A DNA stretch of 9,519 nucleotides from RBG-16-66-20 sp035517595 (GCA_035517595.1 DATIYN010000205.1:1-9519); one strand, 5' to 3'; shown: positions 1-6,515, numbered from the stretch's first letter. Made by a program: numbers and translations. The notes: a model not told the origin generated them from the sequence alone.

Positions 1-666
1 ATCCAGCGCTCCTGGGTCTACCTGTTCCGCGACGGCATGACCTTCACGTTGACGCTGACCGGCCTGGCGATGGTCGGCGGCATCTTCTTTGGCACGCTTC
101 TGGCGATGATGCGGCTGTCGAAGTTCAGCCTGCTTTCGTACGTGTCCGGCAGCTACGTAAACCTGATGCGCTCGCTGCCGCTGGTGCTGGTGATCTTCTG
201 GTTCTTCTTCCTCGTTCCCTACATCGGCGCCTGGGTGATCGGCGCGAAGGACCCGGTCAAGGTGGGCTCCTTTCTCTCCTGCCTCATCACCTTCACGATG
301 TTCGAGGCCGCGTATTACTGCGAGATAATGCGCGCCGGCATCCAGTCGGTCGCGCGCGGACAGGTCTGGGCCGGCTACGCGCTGGGCCTCAACTACTGGC
401 AGACCATGGGCCGCATCGTCCTGCCGCAGGCGTTCCGCAACATGCTGCCGGTGCTGCTGACGCAGACCGTAATCCTGTTCCAGGACACGTCGCTCGTCTA
501 CGTGATTTCGGCCACGGATTTCCTCGGCGCCGCCGCCAAGGTCGCGAATCGCGACGGCCGCCTGGTCGAAATGTACAGCTTCGTCGCGGTGGTCTACTTC
601 ATCATCTCCTACGGCCTGTCCACGCTCGTGAAGAACCTGCAGCAGCGCATCGCGATCTACCGCTAG
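1..666 (+). CDS. gltK: Polar amino-acid ABC transporter permease, GltK-like (5' end cut off)
   Basis: Inner-membrane permease of the His/Glu/Gln/Arg ABC importer family; with the ATPase encoded next it would move glutamate/aspartate-type amino acids from a periplasmic binding protein into the cell. The frame is open from base 1, and the residues before the Met at 37 (ending LFRDG) match the family's N-terminal segment, so the true start lies upstream and roughly 15 residues are missing. Hydrophobic membrane segments alternate with short loops. Counting from the Met at 37, the EAA coupling loop that contacts the ATPase lies at about residues 90-134 and includes EAAYYCEIMRAG and VLPQAFRNMLP; FQDTSLVYV at 148-156 is typical of GltK/GlnP permeases. 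The stop is 23 bases before the ATPase start. Family assignment is firm; the exact substrate (Glu/Asp versus Gln or another polar amino acid) is inferred from GltK resemblance and the K-L gene order. Confidence 0.9.
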   Translation: MQRSWVYLFRDGMTFTLTLTGLAMVGGIFFGTLLAMMRLSKFSLLSYVSGSYVNLMRSLPLVLVIFWFFFLVPYIGAWVIGAKDPVKVGSFLSCLITFTMFEAAYYCEIMRAGIQSVARGQVWAGYALGLNYWQTMGRIVLPQAFRNMLPVLLTQTVILFQDTSLVYVISATDFLGAAAKVANRDGRLVEMYSFVAVVYFIISYGLSTLVKNLQQRIAIYR

Positions 667-689
667 GCAACCGAAAGAATGGGCCAGAC

Positions 690-1418
690 ATGATCAAGAT
701 TCGGAACCTGAGCAAGTGGTACGGCTCCTTCCAGGTGCTGAGCGACTGCTCGACCGAAGTGGAGAAGGGCGAGGTGGTGGTGGTCTGCGGCCCTTCGGGC
801 AGCGGCAAGTCCACGCTCATCAAGTGCGTGAACGCGCTCGAGCCCTTCCAGAAGGGCGAGATCACCGTGGACGGCGTGTCGGTCGGCGACCCGAAGACGA
901 ACCTGCCCAAGCTGCGCTCGAAGATCGGCATGGTGTTCCAGAACTTCGAGCTGTTCCCGCACCTCTCGGTCACCGAGAACCTCACGCTCGCGCAGGTCAA
1001 GGTGCTCGGCCGCACGCAGGCCGCGGCGCGCGACAAGGGCCTCAAGCTGCTCGACCGCGTGGGGCTGCTCGCGCACAAGGACAAGTTCCCGGGCCAGCTC
1101 TCGGGTGGCCAGCAGCAGCGCGTGGCGATCGCGCGCGCGCTGTCGATGGACCCGGTCGCAATGCTGTTCGATGAGCCGACCTCGGCGCTCGACCCGGAGA
1201 TGATCAATGAGGTGCTCGACGTCATGCAGCAGCTCGCGCAGGAGGGCATGACGATGATGGTGGTCACGCACGAGATGGGCTTCGCCAAGCGCGTCGCGCA
1301 CCGCGTGATCTTCATGGACGCGGGCAAGATCATCGAGGACGCGACCAAGGCCGAGTTCTTCGGCACGCCGCGCTCCGAGCGCGCGCAGCTGTTCCTTTCC
1401 AAGATCCTGCACCACTGA
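690..1418 (+). CDS. gltL: Polar amino-acid ABC transporter ATP-binding protein, GltL/GlnQ-like
   Basis: Cytoplasmic ATPase that powers the importer whose permease is encoded immediately upstream. The 242-residue length is normal for GltL/GlnQ. All ABC motifs are intact: Walker A GPSGSGKST at 34-42, Q-loop Gln84 in MVFQNFELFPH, signature LSGGQQQR at 137-144, Walker B MLFDEP at 158-163 with catalytic Glu162, D-loop SALD at 165-168, and H-loop His194 in VVTHEMGFA. ELFPHLSV and the ALDPE run are typical of the polar amino-acid subfamily. The ATG at 690 begins the conserved MIKIRNLSKWYG opening; its Shine-Dalgarno is weak (GAAAG at 672-676, rather distant), so coupling to the upstream permease is likely. 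The 23-base gap before it and the 7-base gap after it suggest one transcript. GltL and GlnQ cannot be separated by sequence alone; the symbol rests on the neighbouring permease. Confidence 0.93.
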   Translation: MIKIRNLSKWYGSFQVLSDCSTEVEKGEVVVVCGPSGSGKSTLIKCVNALEPFQKGEITVDGVSVGDPKTNLPKLRSKIGMVFQNFELFPHLSVTENLTLAQVKVLGRTQAAARDKGLKLLDRVGLLAHKDKFPGQLSGGQQQRVAIARALSMDPVAMLFDEPTSALDPEMINEVLDVMQQLAQEGMTMMVVTHEMGFAKRVAHRVIFMDAGKIIEDATKAEFFGTPRSERAQLFLSKILHH

Positions 1419-1425
1419 GGGCTCC

Positions 1426-2304
1426 ATGAGCACGATTGCATTCGTAGGCCTGGGCGCGATGGGCTCGCGCATGGCGATGAACCTGCTGGCGGCGGGCCAT
1501 TCGTTGAGGGTCTTCAATCGAAGCAGGGACAAGTCGAAGCCGTTCGCGGAAAAGGGTGTCGCCGTCTGCGATTCGCCGGCCGCGGCGGCGAAGGGCGCGG
1601 AGTTCGTCTGCTCGATCGTCTCCGACGACGTCGCGACGCGCGAGGTGATGCTCGGCGCGAGCGGCGTCATCGGCGCCGCGGCGCCGGGCACGATCGTCCT
1701 CGACTCGAGCACCAACACGCCCGCGATGGCGCGCGAGGTGGCGAAGGCCGCCGCGGCGCGCGGGGTCCACTACCTGGACGCGCCCGTGTCGGGCTCTCTC
1801 GCGCAGGCGCAAGGCAAGGAGCTCGTGATCCTCGTCGGCGGCGACAAGGCGGCGTTCGACCGGGCGTTGCCGGTGCTGAGCGCGATGGGTCGCATGGTGC
1901 GGCGCATCGGCGGCCCGGGCGCGGGCGCGACGCTCAAGCTCATCAACAACATGATGTCTGCCTCGCTCACCGCGGCGATCGCCGAGGCCGCGCAGATGGC
2001 AGAGGCGGCGGACCTCGACCGCGACGCCGCGCTCGAGGTGCTCGGCGAGGGCGCCGCCGGATCGCGCCTCATGAAGACCAAGCTGCCGAAGATGTTCAAG
2101 CGCGACTTCTCGCCGCAGTTCCAGCTCGAGCTGATGGACAAGGACTTGCGCTACTTCCTCGCGCTCGCGCAGGAGCTGGACCGCCCGGCGCCGATCGCCT
2201 CGCTCGTGCGCAGCCAGTACCAGGCGGCGCGGCGCGCCCGGCTCGGAAAACTCGATTCCTGCGCCGTGTTCCTGCAGGCGTCGGGCGAGCGCCCGAAGGC
2301 CTGA
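1426..2304 (+). CDS. NAD(P)-dependent beta-hydroxyacid dehydrogenase (3-hydroxyisobutyrate dehydrogenase / tartronate semialdehyde reductase family)
   Basis: Cytoplasmic oxidoreductase interconverting a beta-hydroxyacid and its semialdehyde. The 292-residue length is the family norm. The N-terminal Rossmann domain opens with VGLGAMGSRMAMNL at 7-20; the second strand ends in FNRS (30-33), and Arg32 in that position favours NADP(H), as in glyoxylate/succinic semialdehyde reductases. The substrate motif DAPVSGS is at 118-124, and the catalytic lysine is K171 in KLINNMM (171-177) with Asn175 as partner. The C-terminal all-helical domain carries the conserved MDKDL at 237-241. The ATG sits 7 bases after the gltL-like stop with a GAGG ribosome site (1417-1420) overlapping that stop codon, so it is most likely co-transcribed with the transporter. 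That context hints at catabolism of an imported amino or hydroxy acid, but the substrate is not readable: garR/glxR, mmsB and glyoxylate reductase types share these motifs. Confidence 0.88.
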   Translation: MSTIAFVGLGAMGSRMAMNLLAAGHSLRVFNRSRDKSKPFAEKGVAVCDSPAAAAKGAEFVCSIVSDDVATREVMLGASGVIGAAAPGTIVLDSSTNTPAMAREVAKAAAARGVHYLDAPVSGSLAQAQGKELVILVGGDKAAFDRALPVLSAMGRMVRRIGGPGAGATLKLINNMMSASLTAAIAEAAQMAEAADLDRDAALEVLGEGAAGSRLMKTKLPKMFKRDFSPQFQLELMDKDLRYFLALAQELDRPAPIASLVRSQYQAARRARLGKLDSCAVFLQASGERPKA

Positions 2305-2344
2305 TCGTCCGCATCCGCGCGCGCCGGCCCGGCCGCACCCGGGC

Positions 2345-3124
2345 TCAGAACACCTTGAGCTCCCCGACTCCCTGCGCGAGGCAGGTATAGGCCGCGTAGC
2401 CGAATTCCTCGAAGTAGCGCCGGCCTCGCAGCAGCCTGACCAGGGCGCCGCGCAGAGGCGCGATCCGGATCGCCAGTTCGCGCGCGAGCGTCGGATCGCG
2501 CTTCAGGTTGCGATAGAGGTTGAAGCGCAGGACCTCGGGCGCCACGTGCGTCAGCCGCTCGGCGAGGATCCGATAGCCCTCGGACTTCAGCAGGAAGCGG
2601 AACAGCGACGGCGTGAACACGTTGATGTGCCCGTAGGACAAGAGGTGCCCGGTCTGGCCGTCGAGCGCGTTGCCGTAGTCGAGCGGCACCTCGAACGCCT
2701 GGTAGGCGCCGACGCGCCGCAATTCCCGCAGCAGGATCCTCGGATGCTCGACGTGCTCCAGCACGTGCGAACAGAAGACCAGGTCGAACGCCTTGTCCGC
2801 ATGCGGAATCCGGTAGCCGTCGAACTTCCTGGCGTCCCTCAGCTTCGGCAGGTTTCTGCTCTTGATGACGGCCAGTCCGCTGTCGGAGATTTCCACGGCG
2901 TACAGCTCGGCGAAGGCTCCCTCGGCATCGAGGAACTTCAGCATGCTGCCTTCGCCGGCGCCGCAATCGAGCACCCTGGCGAAGCGATGGCCTGCGCAGA
3001 CCTCCAGAAGGTTGCGCACCTTGTACTTGGCGCCGATTTCGCGCCATGCGGACGTCGCCTCGGAGTACTGCTCGTTGTAGGACGCCTGCAACGAGGCGGA
3101 AATCCCGGCGGCCGGCTCCGTCAC
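2345..3124 (-). CDS. Class I SAM-dependent methyltransferase, third gene of the ECF sigma operon
   Basis: Probable cytoplasmic S-adenosylmethionine-dependent methyltransferase, 259 residues. Motif I is VLDCGAGEGSMLKFLD at 51-66, the acidic end of strand 2 is VEISDSG at 77-83, and the post-I/motif IV region is FDLVFCSHVLEHVEHP at 113-128, typical of the Methyltransf_11/23 group. A C-terminal half with TGHLLSYGHINVFTP (158-172) and RGRRYFEEFGY (233-243) probably forms the acceptor site; substrate unknown. The reading frame is open far upstream, but the start chosen is GTG at 3124: its GTGA overlaps the stop of the preceding gene by 4 bases and a GGAGCG ribosome site (3136-3131) precedes it. A longer start would run through the whole upstream gene out of frame. 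Translational coupling to the membrane protein ties it to the sigma operon, but whether its acceptor is a lipid, sugar, protein or small molecule cannot be said. It converges with the dehydrogenase across 40 GC-rich bases that hold no clear terminator. Confidence 0.85.
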   Translation of the reverse strand: MTEPAAGISASLQASYNEQYSEATSAWREIGAKYKVRNLLEVCAGHRFARVLDCGAGEGSMLKFLDAEGAFAELYAVEISDSGLAVIKSRNLPKLRDARKFDGYRIPHADKAFDLVFCSHVLEHVEHPRILLRELRRVGAYQAFEVPLDYGNALDGQTGHLLSYGHINVFTPSLFRFLLKSEGYRILAERLTHVAPEVLRFNLYRNLKRDPTLARELAIRIAPLRGALVRLLRGRRYFEEFGYAAYTCLAQGVGELKVF

Positions 3125-3771
3125 GGGCGCCGCTCCACGCGCTCCACCATCGCTGCGGGAATTTTGAAGCCGGGAAAGCGCTTGCGGAACTCGGCGAGCG
3201 CCTTGTCCGCCTCGTCGTGCTTGCCCTCGGCGCGCAACTGCGCGATGCGCTCGAGCTCGCGTTCTGGCGATTCGACTTCCAGCTTCGCGGTGGAGCGCGC
3301 GAGCGCCCCGGCCGCCGGCGCGGGCCTTGCAGCCGCCTCGGCCGCCGGCGCACGATCGGCCGCAGCGTCGGGGAGCGCTTTCGGCTCGTCGCGCCGCGCC
3401 TCCTGGCGGGCTTGCGCTTTCGTCGTCGGCTGCGCCAGCGGCTTGCGCGGCGCTTCGGCTTTCGGCGCGGGCGGCGGCGCCTCCGCGACGCGCGCGGGCG
3501 CGGATGTTGCGGCAGGGAGCGTCTGCTCCGACTCGATGCCGGGCGCCTCGTGCTGGATGCGCAGCGTTACGACGACCGAGAGCACCACCACCGCGGCGAG
3601 CGACAGCGGCACTGCCCAACGCGACAAGCGCAACTTCGCCGGGCGACCCGTCAAGGACGGCGCGGCTCGCCGCGACGCCGCGAGTATCGCCTCGTCGAGA
3701 GCGCGCGGCGGCTCCTGCGCGCCCAGCTCGCGATAGGCGGCCGAAACCTTCGGGTCGGCGTCTTCAGCCAT
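3121..3771 (-). CDS. Single-pass membrane protein in the anti-sigma position (putative anti-sigma factor)
   Basis: Protein of 216 residues encoded directly after an ECF sigma gene; the position suggests it binds and restrains that sigma factor at the inner membrane. The cytoplasmic N-terminus carries a motif I associate with betaproteobacterial proteins beside ECF sigma genes (AYRELGAQEPPRALDEAILAA, residues 12-32, helical). One membrane helix lies at about 51-70 (WAVPLSLAAVVVLSVVVTL). A long Ala/Pro/charged linker (about 85-160) follows, then a C-terminal helical pair at 168-212 (RIAQLRAEGKHDEADKALAE) resembling a single TPR-like hairpin, probably periplasmic. It has no HxxxCxxC zinc motif, so it is not a classical ZAS anti-sigma factor. 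The ATG at 3771 was chosen because it overlaps the sigma stop by 8 bases and starts the recognisable N-terminal motif; upstream in-frame residues are read-through of the sigma gene. Anti-sigma function is inferred from position and topology. Confidence 0.75.
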   Translation of the reverse strand: MAEDADPKVSAAYRELGAQEPPRALDEAILAASRRAAPSLTGRPAKLRLSRWAVPLSLAAVVVLSVVVTLRIQHEAPGIESEQTLPAATSAPARVAEAPPPAPKAEAPRKPLAQPTTKAQARQEARRDEPKALPDAAADRAPAAEAAARPAPAAGALARSTAKLEVESPERELERIAQLRAEGKHDEADKALAEFRKRFPGFKIPAAMVERVERRP

Positions 3772-4303
3772 CGCCGAGTGCCTCCTTGAGCTTCGCAATC
3801 GCGTAGCGCAGCCGGCTCTTGGCAGCTTCCTCGTCGGCGCTTGTCGCTCGCGCAATCTCGGGAACGCTCATCCCGGCCTCCTCGTGCAGCAGGAAGGCCT
3901 CGCGCTGCGCCGCGGGCAGCGCATCCAGCGCGCGCGCGAAGCGCTCCAACCCGCGCTTGGCCTCGAGGATGCGCTGCGGCTCATGCCCGGGATTGGCCGG
4001 GTAATCGTCCTCGGCCTCGAGCGCGACGACCTGCAGCCCTTTCTTGCGCCAATGGTCGACGAGGCGGTTGTGCGCGATCGTGTAGAGCCAGGTCGTGAAC
4101 TTCGCCTGGGGCTCGTATCGATTGCGCGCCTCGATCGCCCGCATCCAGATCTCCTGGTACAGCTCCTCGGCGACGGCTCGGTCGCGCACGCTGTGCGTCA
4201 CGAAGCGGAACAGCCCGCCCCGGTGCCGCCGGTAGAGCTCCTCGAAGGCGCCGGCATCGCCTCCGCGGTAAGCGAGCATCAGCTCTTCGTCGCCGCCCCC
4301 CAT
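3764..4303 (-). CDS. ECF-type RNA polymerase sigma factor (sigma-70 family)
   Basis: Alternative sigma factor that would direct RNA polymerase to a small regulon, probably including its own operon. The 179-residue length fits the two-domain ECF class. Region 2 spans about 10-85, with DRAVAEELYQEIWMRAIEA (41-59) and the -10-recognition helix FTTWLYTIAHNRLVDHWR (69-86). Region 4 is at about 125-175, with LPAAQREAFLLH, the helix-turn-helix MSVPEIARATSADEEAAKSR (145-164) and the closing RLRYAIAKLKEAL. The two domains are joined by an acidic linker (about 92-112). The ATG at 4303 follows an in-frame TAG by only 6 bases, so no longer start is possible. GGAGG sits only 2-3 bases before it, unusually close, and Met9 (4279) is an alternative start. 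The stop overlaps the next gene by 8 bases. The stimulus is unknown. Confidence 0.93.
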   Translation of the reverse strand: MGGGDEELMLAYRGGDAGAFEELYRRHRGGLFRFVTHSVRDRAVAEELYQEIWMRAIEARNRYEPQAKFTTWLYTIAHNRLVDHWRKKGLQVVALEAEDDYPANPGHEPQRILEAKRGLERFARALDALPAAQREAFLLHEEAGMSVPEIARATSADEEAAKSRLRYAIAKLKEALGDG

Positions 4304-4311
4304 CGCCTCCT

Positions 4312-4317
4312 AGTCTA
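4312..4317 (-). promoter_or_regulatory. Possible -10 element (TAGACT) of the ECF sigma operon
   Basis: TAGACT on the minus strand matches 4 of 6 bases of TATAAT and ends 8 bases before the sigma ATG, which would place transcription start at or next to the start codon. No convincing -35 is visible 16-18 bases upstream. An ECF-type autoregulated promoter could instead lie in the same 137-base divergent region. The call is weak and rests mainly on the same arrangement recurring at other gene starts in the window. Confidence 0.22.
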
Positions 4318-4425
4318 CGCGGGCCGCCGCATGCTTCACGCGGGCGGGTCGGGGACGAAGCCCCGGGAACGGGTACAGAGGAGTGAAACGAACGGATGCG
4401 GCGAAGGGGTTTCGGGCGGATCGCG

Positions 4426-4431
4426 TAGAAT
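4426..4431 (+). promoter_or_regulatory. Probable -10 element (TAGAAT) of the lipoprotein gene, leaderless type
   Basis: TAGAAT matches TATAAT at 5 of 6 positions and ends 8 bases before the ATG at 4440, the normal distance from a -10 box to a transcription start. No Shine-Dalgarno sequence lies between it and the ATG, so the mRNA would begin at or very near the start codon. The region 17 bases upstream (GAAGGG) is a poor -35. Confidence 0.4.
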
Positions 4432-4439
4432 GCCCACGC

Positions 4440-4775
4440 ATGCGCTGCTCGATCCCGATCGTCCTGGCCGCGCTGGCCCTCGCGGGCTGCGCCTCGTCCT
4501 ACGCGCCCGTGCCCGTAGAGCAGGTCGCCGTGCACGAATCGCAGACGAGCATCCCGCCGAACTACAGGATCCTCAAGCGGATCTGGGTCGACTCCTGGGC
4601 GAGCGCCGTGTTCGTGCCCACGTATGCCTCGACGGAAGAAGCCGCGCGGTCGATGCGCCAGCAGGCCGCCGACCTGGGCGGCAATGCCGTCATCAATTTC
4701 GCCTGCTACCGCTGGATCGGCTGGCCGCGCGACGGCGCATTCGGCTGCAACGGCACCGTCGTCCGCTACCAGTAG
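4440..4775 (+). CDS. Small lipoprotein, possibly RcsF/YbjQ/DUF4156-like
   Basis: Predicted lipoprotein of 111 residues. The start at 4440 gives a textbook type II signal peptide: Arg2, hydrophobic stretch IPIVLAALALAGC and lipobox L14-A15-G16-C17, with Cys17 the acylated residue. Position +2 is Ala, not Asp, so outer-membrane sorting is expected. An in-frame GTG at 4383 would bury the signal peptide and was rejected. The mature part has STEEAARSMRQQAADLGGNA (64-83), then VINFACY with Cys89 and FGCNGTVVRY with Cys103. A helix ending in LGGNAV followed by a strand and two late cysteines resembles RcsF, YbjQ-type and DUF4156 proteins, where such cysteines can form a disulfide; this is pattern resemblance, not a confirmed match. 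It diverges from the ECF sigma operon, so the two could share control and might report on the envelope, but that is speculative. Lipoprotein nature is firm; function is unknown. Confidence 0.8.
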   Translation: MRCSIPIVLAALALAGCASSYAPVPVEQVAVHESQTSIPPNYRILKRIWVDSWASAVFVPTYASTEEAARSMRQQAADLGGNAVINFACYRWIGWPRDGAFGCNGTVVRYQ

Positions 4776-4794
4776 CCGCTAGCGCACCGGCAGG

Positions 4795-4824
4795 AAGAAG
4801 CGGTCCCTACTAGGCCCGCTTCTT
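4795..4824. terminator. Candidate bidirectional terminator between convergent genes
   Basis: A perfect 9-bp inverted repeat (AAGAAGCGG at 4795-4803, CCGCTTCTT at 4816-4824, 12-base loop) lies between the lipoprotein stop and the end of the thiamine-diphosphate enzyme gene, overlapping that gene's last codons. On the minus strand the enzyme ends with two adjacent TAG codons inside the loop. The arms end in pyrimidine-rich CTTCTT rather than a pure U run, so efficiency is uncertain; the position between convergent genes supports a termination role. Confidence 0.42.
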
Positions 4825-6486
4825 GAGCGCCGCGGCGCGCAGCCCCTGCAGCGTCGCCGTGGGGGTGATCGCCTCCGGATCGATGCGCAGCTCGATCACC
4901 GCGGGCTTGCCGGAGGCGACGGCGCGCCCGAAGGCGGGCGCGAAGTCGGCGGTGCGCTCTACGGTCTCGCCGTGGCCGCCGAAGGCGCGCGCATAGGCGG
5001 CGAAGTCCGGGTTCTTCAGCGCCGTGCCGCTCACGCGCGCCGGGTACTCGCGCTCCTGGTGCATGCGGATCGTGCCGTACATGCCGTTGTTCACGACGAG
5101 GACCACGATCGGCGCGCCGTACTGCGCCGCGGTCGCGATCTCCTGGCCGTTCATGAGGAATTCGCCGTCGCCCGCCACCGCGACGACGGTGCGCCGCGGG
5201 TGCAGGATCTTCGCCGCCACGGCCGCCGGCACGCTGTAGCCCATCGAGCCGCTCGTGGGCGCGAGCTGGGTGCGCGAGCCGCCCTGCCAGCCCCGGTACC
5301 GGAAATGCCGGTGCAGCCAGCTCGCGAAGTTGCCCGCGCCGTTGGTGACGATGGCGTCCTCGGGCAGGTTCTCCGACAGCCAGGCGATCACCTCGCCGTA
5401 GTGCAGCGGCCCCGGCATCGGAACCGGCTTGTTCCACGCGAGGTAATCGTCGTGAGCCGACCGGGCTTGTTCTTTCCAGGAAGGAAGTCTCAAACCCTGA
5501 AGAGCAAGAACAAACTCCTCGTAGCTCGAATTGATCGGCAGCGTCGCCCGGTACACGCGCCCGAGCTCCTCGGCGCCCGCGTGCACGTGCACGAGCTTCT
5601 GGCGCGGCACCGGGACCTCCAGCAGCGCGTAGCCGCCGGTGGTCATCTCGCCCAGGCGCGCGCCGATCACGAGCAGCAGGTCGGCTTCCTTCACGCGCTG
5701 CGCGAGCCTCGGATTCACGCCGATGCCGACGTCGCCCGCGTAATTCGGATGCCGGTTGTCGAGGTAATCCTGGCAGCGGAACGAAGCGCCGACCGGGATG
5801 CCGGTCTTCTCCGCCCAGGCGCGCAGCGCGTCGATCGCGCGGTTCGTCCACCCGCCGCCGCCCACGAGGACGAACGGATGCTTCGCGGCGCCGAGCAGCC
5901 GCTCGAGCTCCTGCAGGTCCGCGGGCGCCGGCGCGGCCTTCGGCGCGCGGTAGCGCGGCGCGTCGGCGACCGCCGCCTGCGAGAACAGCATGTCCTCGGG
6001 CAGCGCGAGCAGCACCGGGCCCGGGCGTCCCGAGGTCGCGACGTGGAACGCGTGGCTCACGTACTCGGGGATGCGCTCGGCGCGGTCGATCTGCGCGACC
6101 CATTTGGTGAGCGGGCCGTACATGCGCCGGTAGTCGATCTCCTGGAACGCCTCGCGCTCGACGAAGTCGTTGCCGACCTGGCCCACGAACACCAGCATCG
6201 GCGAGGAATCCTGGAACGCCGTGTGCACGCCCACCGAGCCGTTGGTCGCGCCGGGGCCGCGCGTGACAAGGAGCACTCCGGGCTCGCCGGTCAGCTTCGC
6301 CCAGGCTTCCGCCATGTAGGATGCGCCGCCCTCCTGGCGGCAAACGACGAACTTGAGGCGCTCCTTCACGTCGTGCAGGCCGTCGAGCACCGGCAGGAAG
6401 CTCTCGCCGGGCACGCCGAAGGCCGCGCGCACGCCGTGGCCGGCGAGCGCGTCGGCGAGGATCCGGCCGCCGTGGCGCGCGGCCAT
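4810..6486 (-). CDS. Thiamine-diphosphate-dependent enzyme, acetolactate synthase large-subunit-like
   Basis: Cytoplasmic ThDP enzyme of 558 residues, normal for the acetolactate synthase / benzoylformate decarboxylase superfamily. The N-terminal PYR domain (about 1-170) has GVPGESFLPVLD (24-35), catalytic Glu52 in CRQEGGA, and RGPGATNGSVGVHTAFQDS (76-94). The middle domain spans about 190-330. The C-terminal PP domain contains GDG at 439-441 and NN at 466-467, the ThDP/Mg-binding motif. The ATG at 6486 begins the familiar MAARHGGRILADAL opening; a TTG 7 codons upstream is possible and neither has a clear ribosome site. It starts 29 bases after the hydrolase stop, as the last gene of operon B. 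No small regulatory subunit (IlvN-type) is nearby and the context is not branched-chain amino-acid synthesis, so a decarboxylase or carboligase for another 2-oxo acid is more likely than true acetolactate synthase. Residues around 318-343 use unusually AT-rich codons (see the low-GC island). Confidence 0.87.
   Translation of the reverse strand: MAARHGGRILADALAGHGVRAAFGVPGESFLPVLDGLHDVKERLKFVVCRQEGGASYMAEAWAKLTGEPGVLLVTRGPGATNGSVGVHTAFQDSSPMLVFVGQVGNDFVEREAFQEIDYRRMYGPLTKWVAQIDRAERIPEYVSHAFHVATSGRPGPVLLALPEDMLFSQAAVADAPRYRAPKAAPAPADLQELERLLGAAKHPFVLVGGGGWTNRAIDALRAWAEKTGIPVGASFRCQDYLDNRHPNYAGDVGIGVNPRLAQRVKEADLLLVIGARLGEMTTGGYALLEVPVPRQKLVHVHAGAEELGRVYRATLPINSSYEEFVLALQGLRLPSWKEQARSAHDDYLAWNKPVPMPGPLHYGEVIAWLSENLPEDAIVTNGAGNFASWLHRHFRYRGWQGGSRTQLAPTSGSMGYSVPAAVAAKILHPRRTVVAVAGDGEFLMNGQEIATAAQYGAPIVVLVVNNGMYGTIRMHQEREYPARVSGTALKNPDFAAYARAFGGHGETVERTADFAPAFGRAVASGKPAVIELRIDPEAITPTATLQGLRAAALKKRA
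5466..5535. repeat. Low-GC island with an 8-bp inverted repeat inside the ThDP enzyme gene
   Basis: By hand count 31 of 70 bases are G or C, against roughly two thirds in the surroundings. It holds a perfect inverted repeat, TTGTTCTT at 5467-5474 and AAGAACAA at 5506-5513. On the coding strand it is a run of codons the rest of the gene avoids (TTT GTT CTT GCT CTT, then AGA CTT CCT, then AAA GAA CAA). The reading frame is preserved and the encoded stretch lies in a linker before the PP domain. Confidence 0.5.
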
Positions 6487-6515
6487 GACGGCACGCGTGC
6501 CGTGCAAGTCGGATT

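Noticed and set aside
37..39. Met codon as the true start of the permease
   Set aside because: The frame is open to base 1 and the preceding residues continue the family alignment, so the gene is cut by the window edge instead.
679..693. Four-codon mini-ORF (MGQT) whose TGA overlaps the ATPase start codon
   Set aside because: It is too short and has a very close, weak ribosome site; such arrangements arise by chance.
663..1718. Long minus-strand open frame opposite the ATPase and dehydrogenase genes
   Set aside because: The plus strand carries two genes with intact family motifs; the antisense product has Arg/His/Ala-rich composition and no recognisable domain.
2305..2344. GC-rich palindromic run between the convergent dehydrogenase and methyltransferase genes
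   Set aside because: The repeat leaves almost no loop and no T run follows, so I do not call a terminator.
2546..3736. Plus-strand open frame of 396 codons opposite the methyltransferase and anti-sigma-like genes
   Set aside because: It is a shadow of two minus-strand genes with clear motifs, overlaps and start signals; its composition is biased and it has no domain.
4350..4365. CGGGG-ACGAAG-CCCCG hairpin between the sigma and lipoprotein genes
   Set aside because: A 5-bp GC stem with no U run, common by chance in this composition; no terminator or riboswitch features around it.
4383..4439. Upstream GTG start for the lipoprotein gene
   Set aside because: It would add 19 residues before an otherwise perfect lipoprotein signal peptide.
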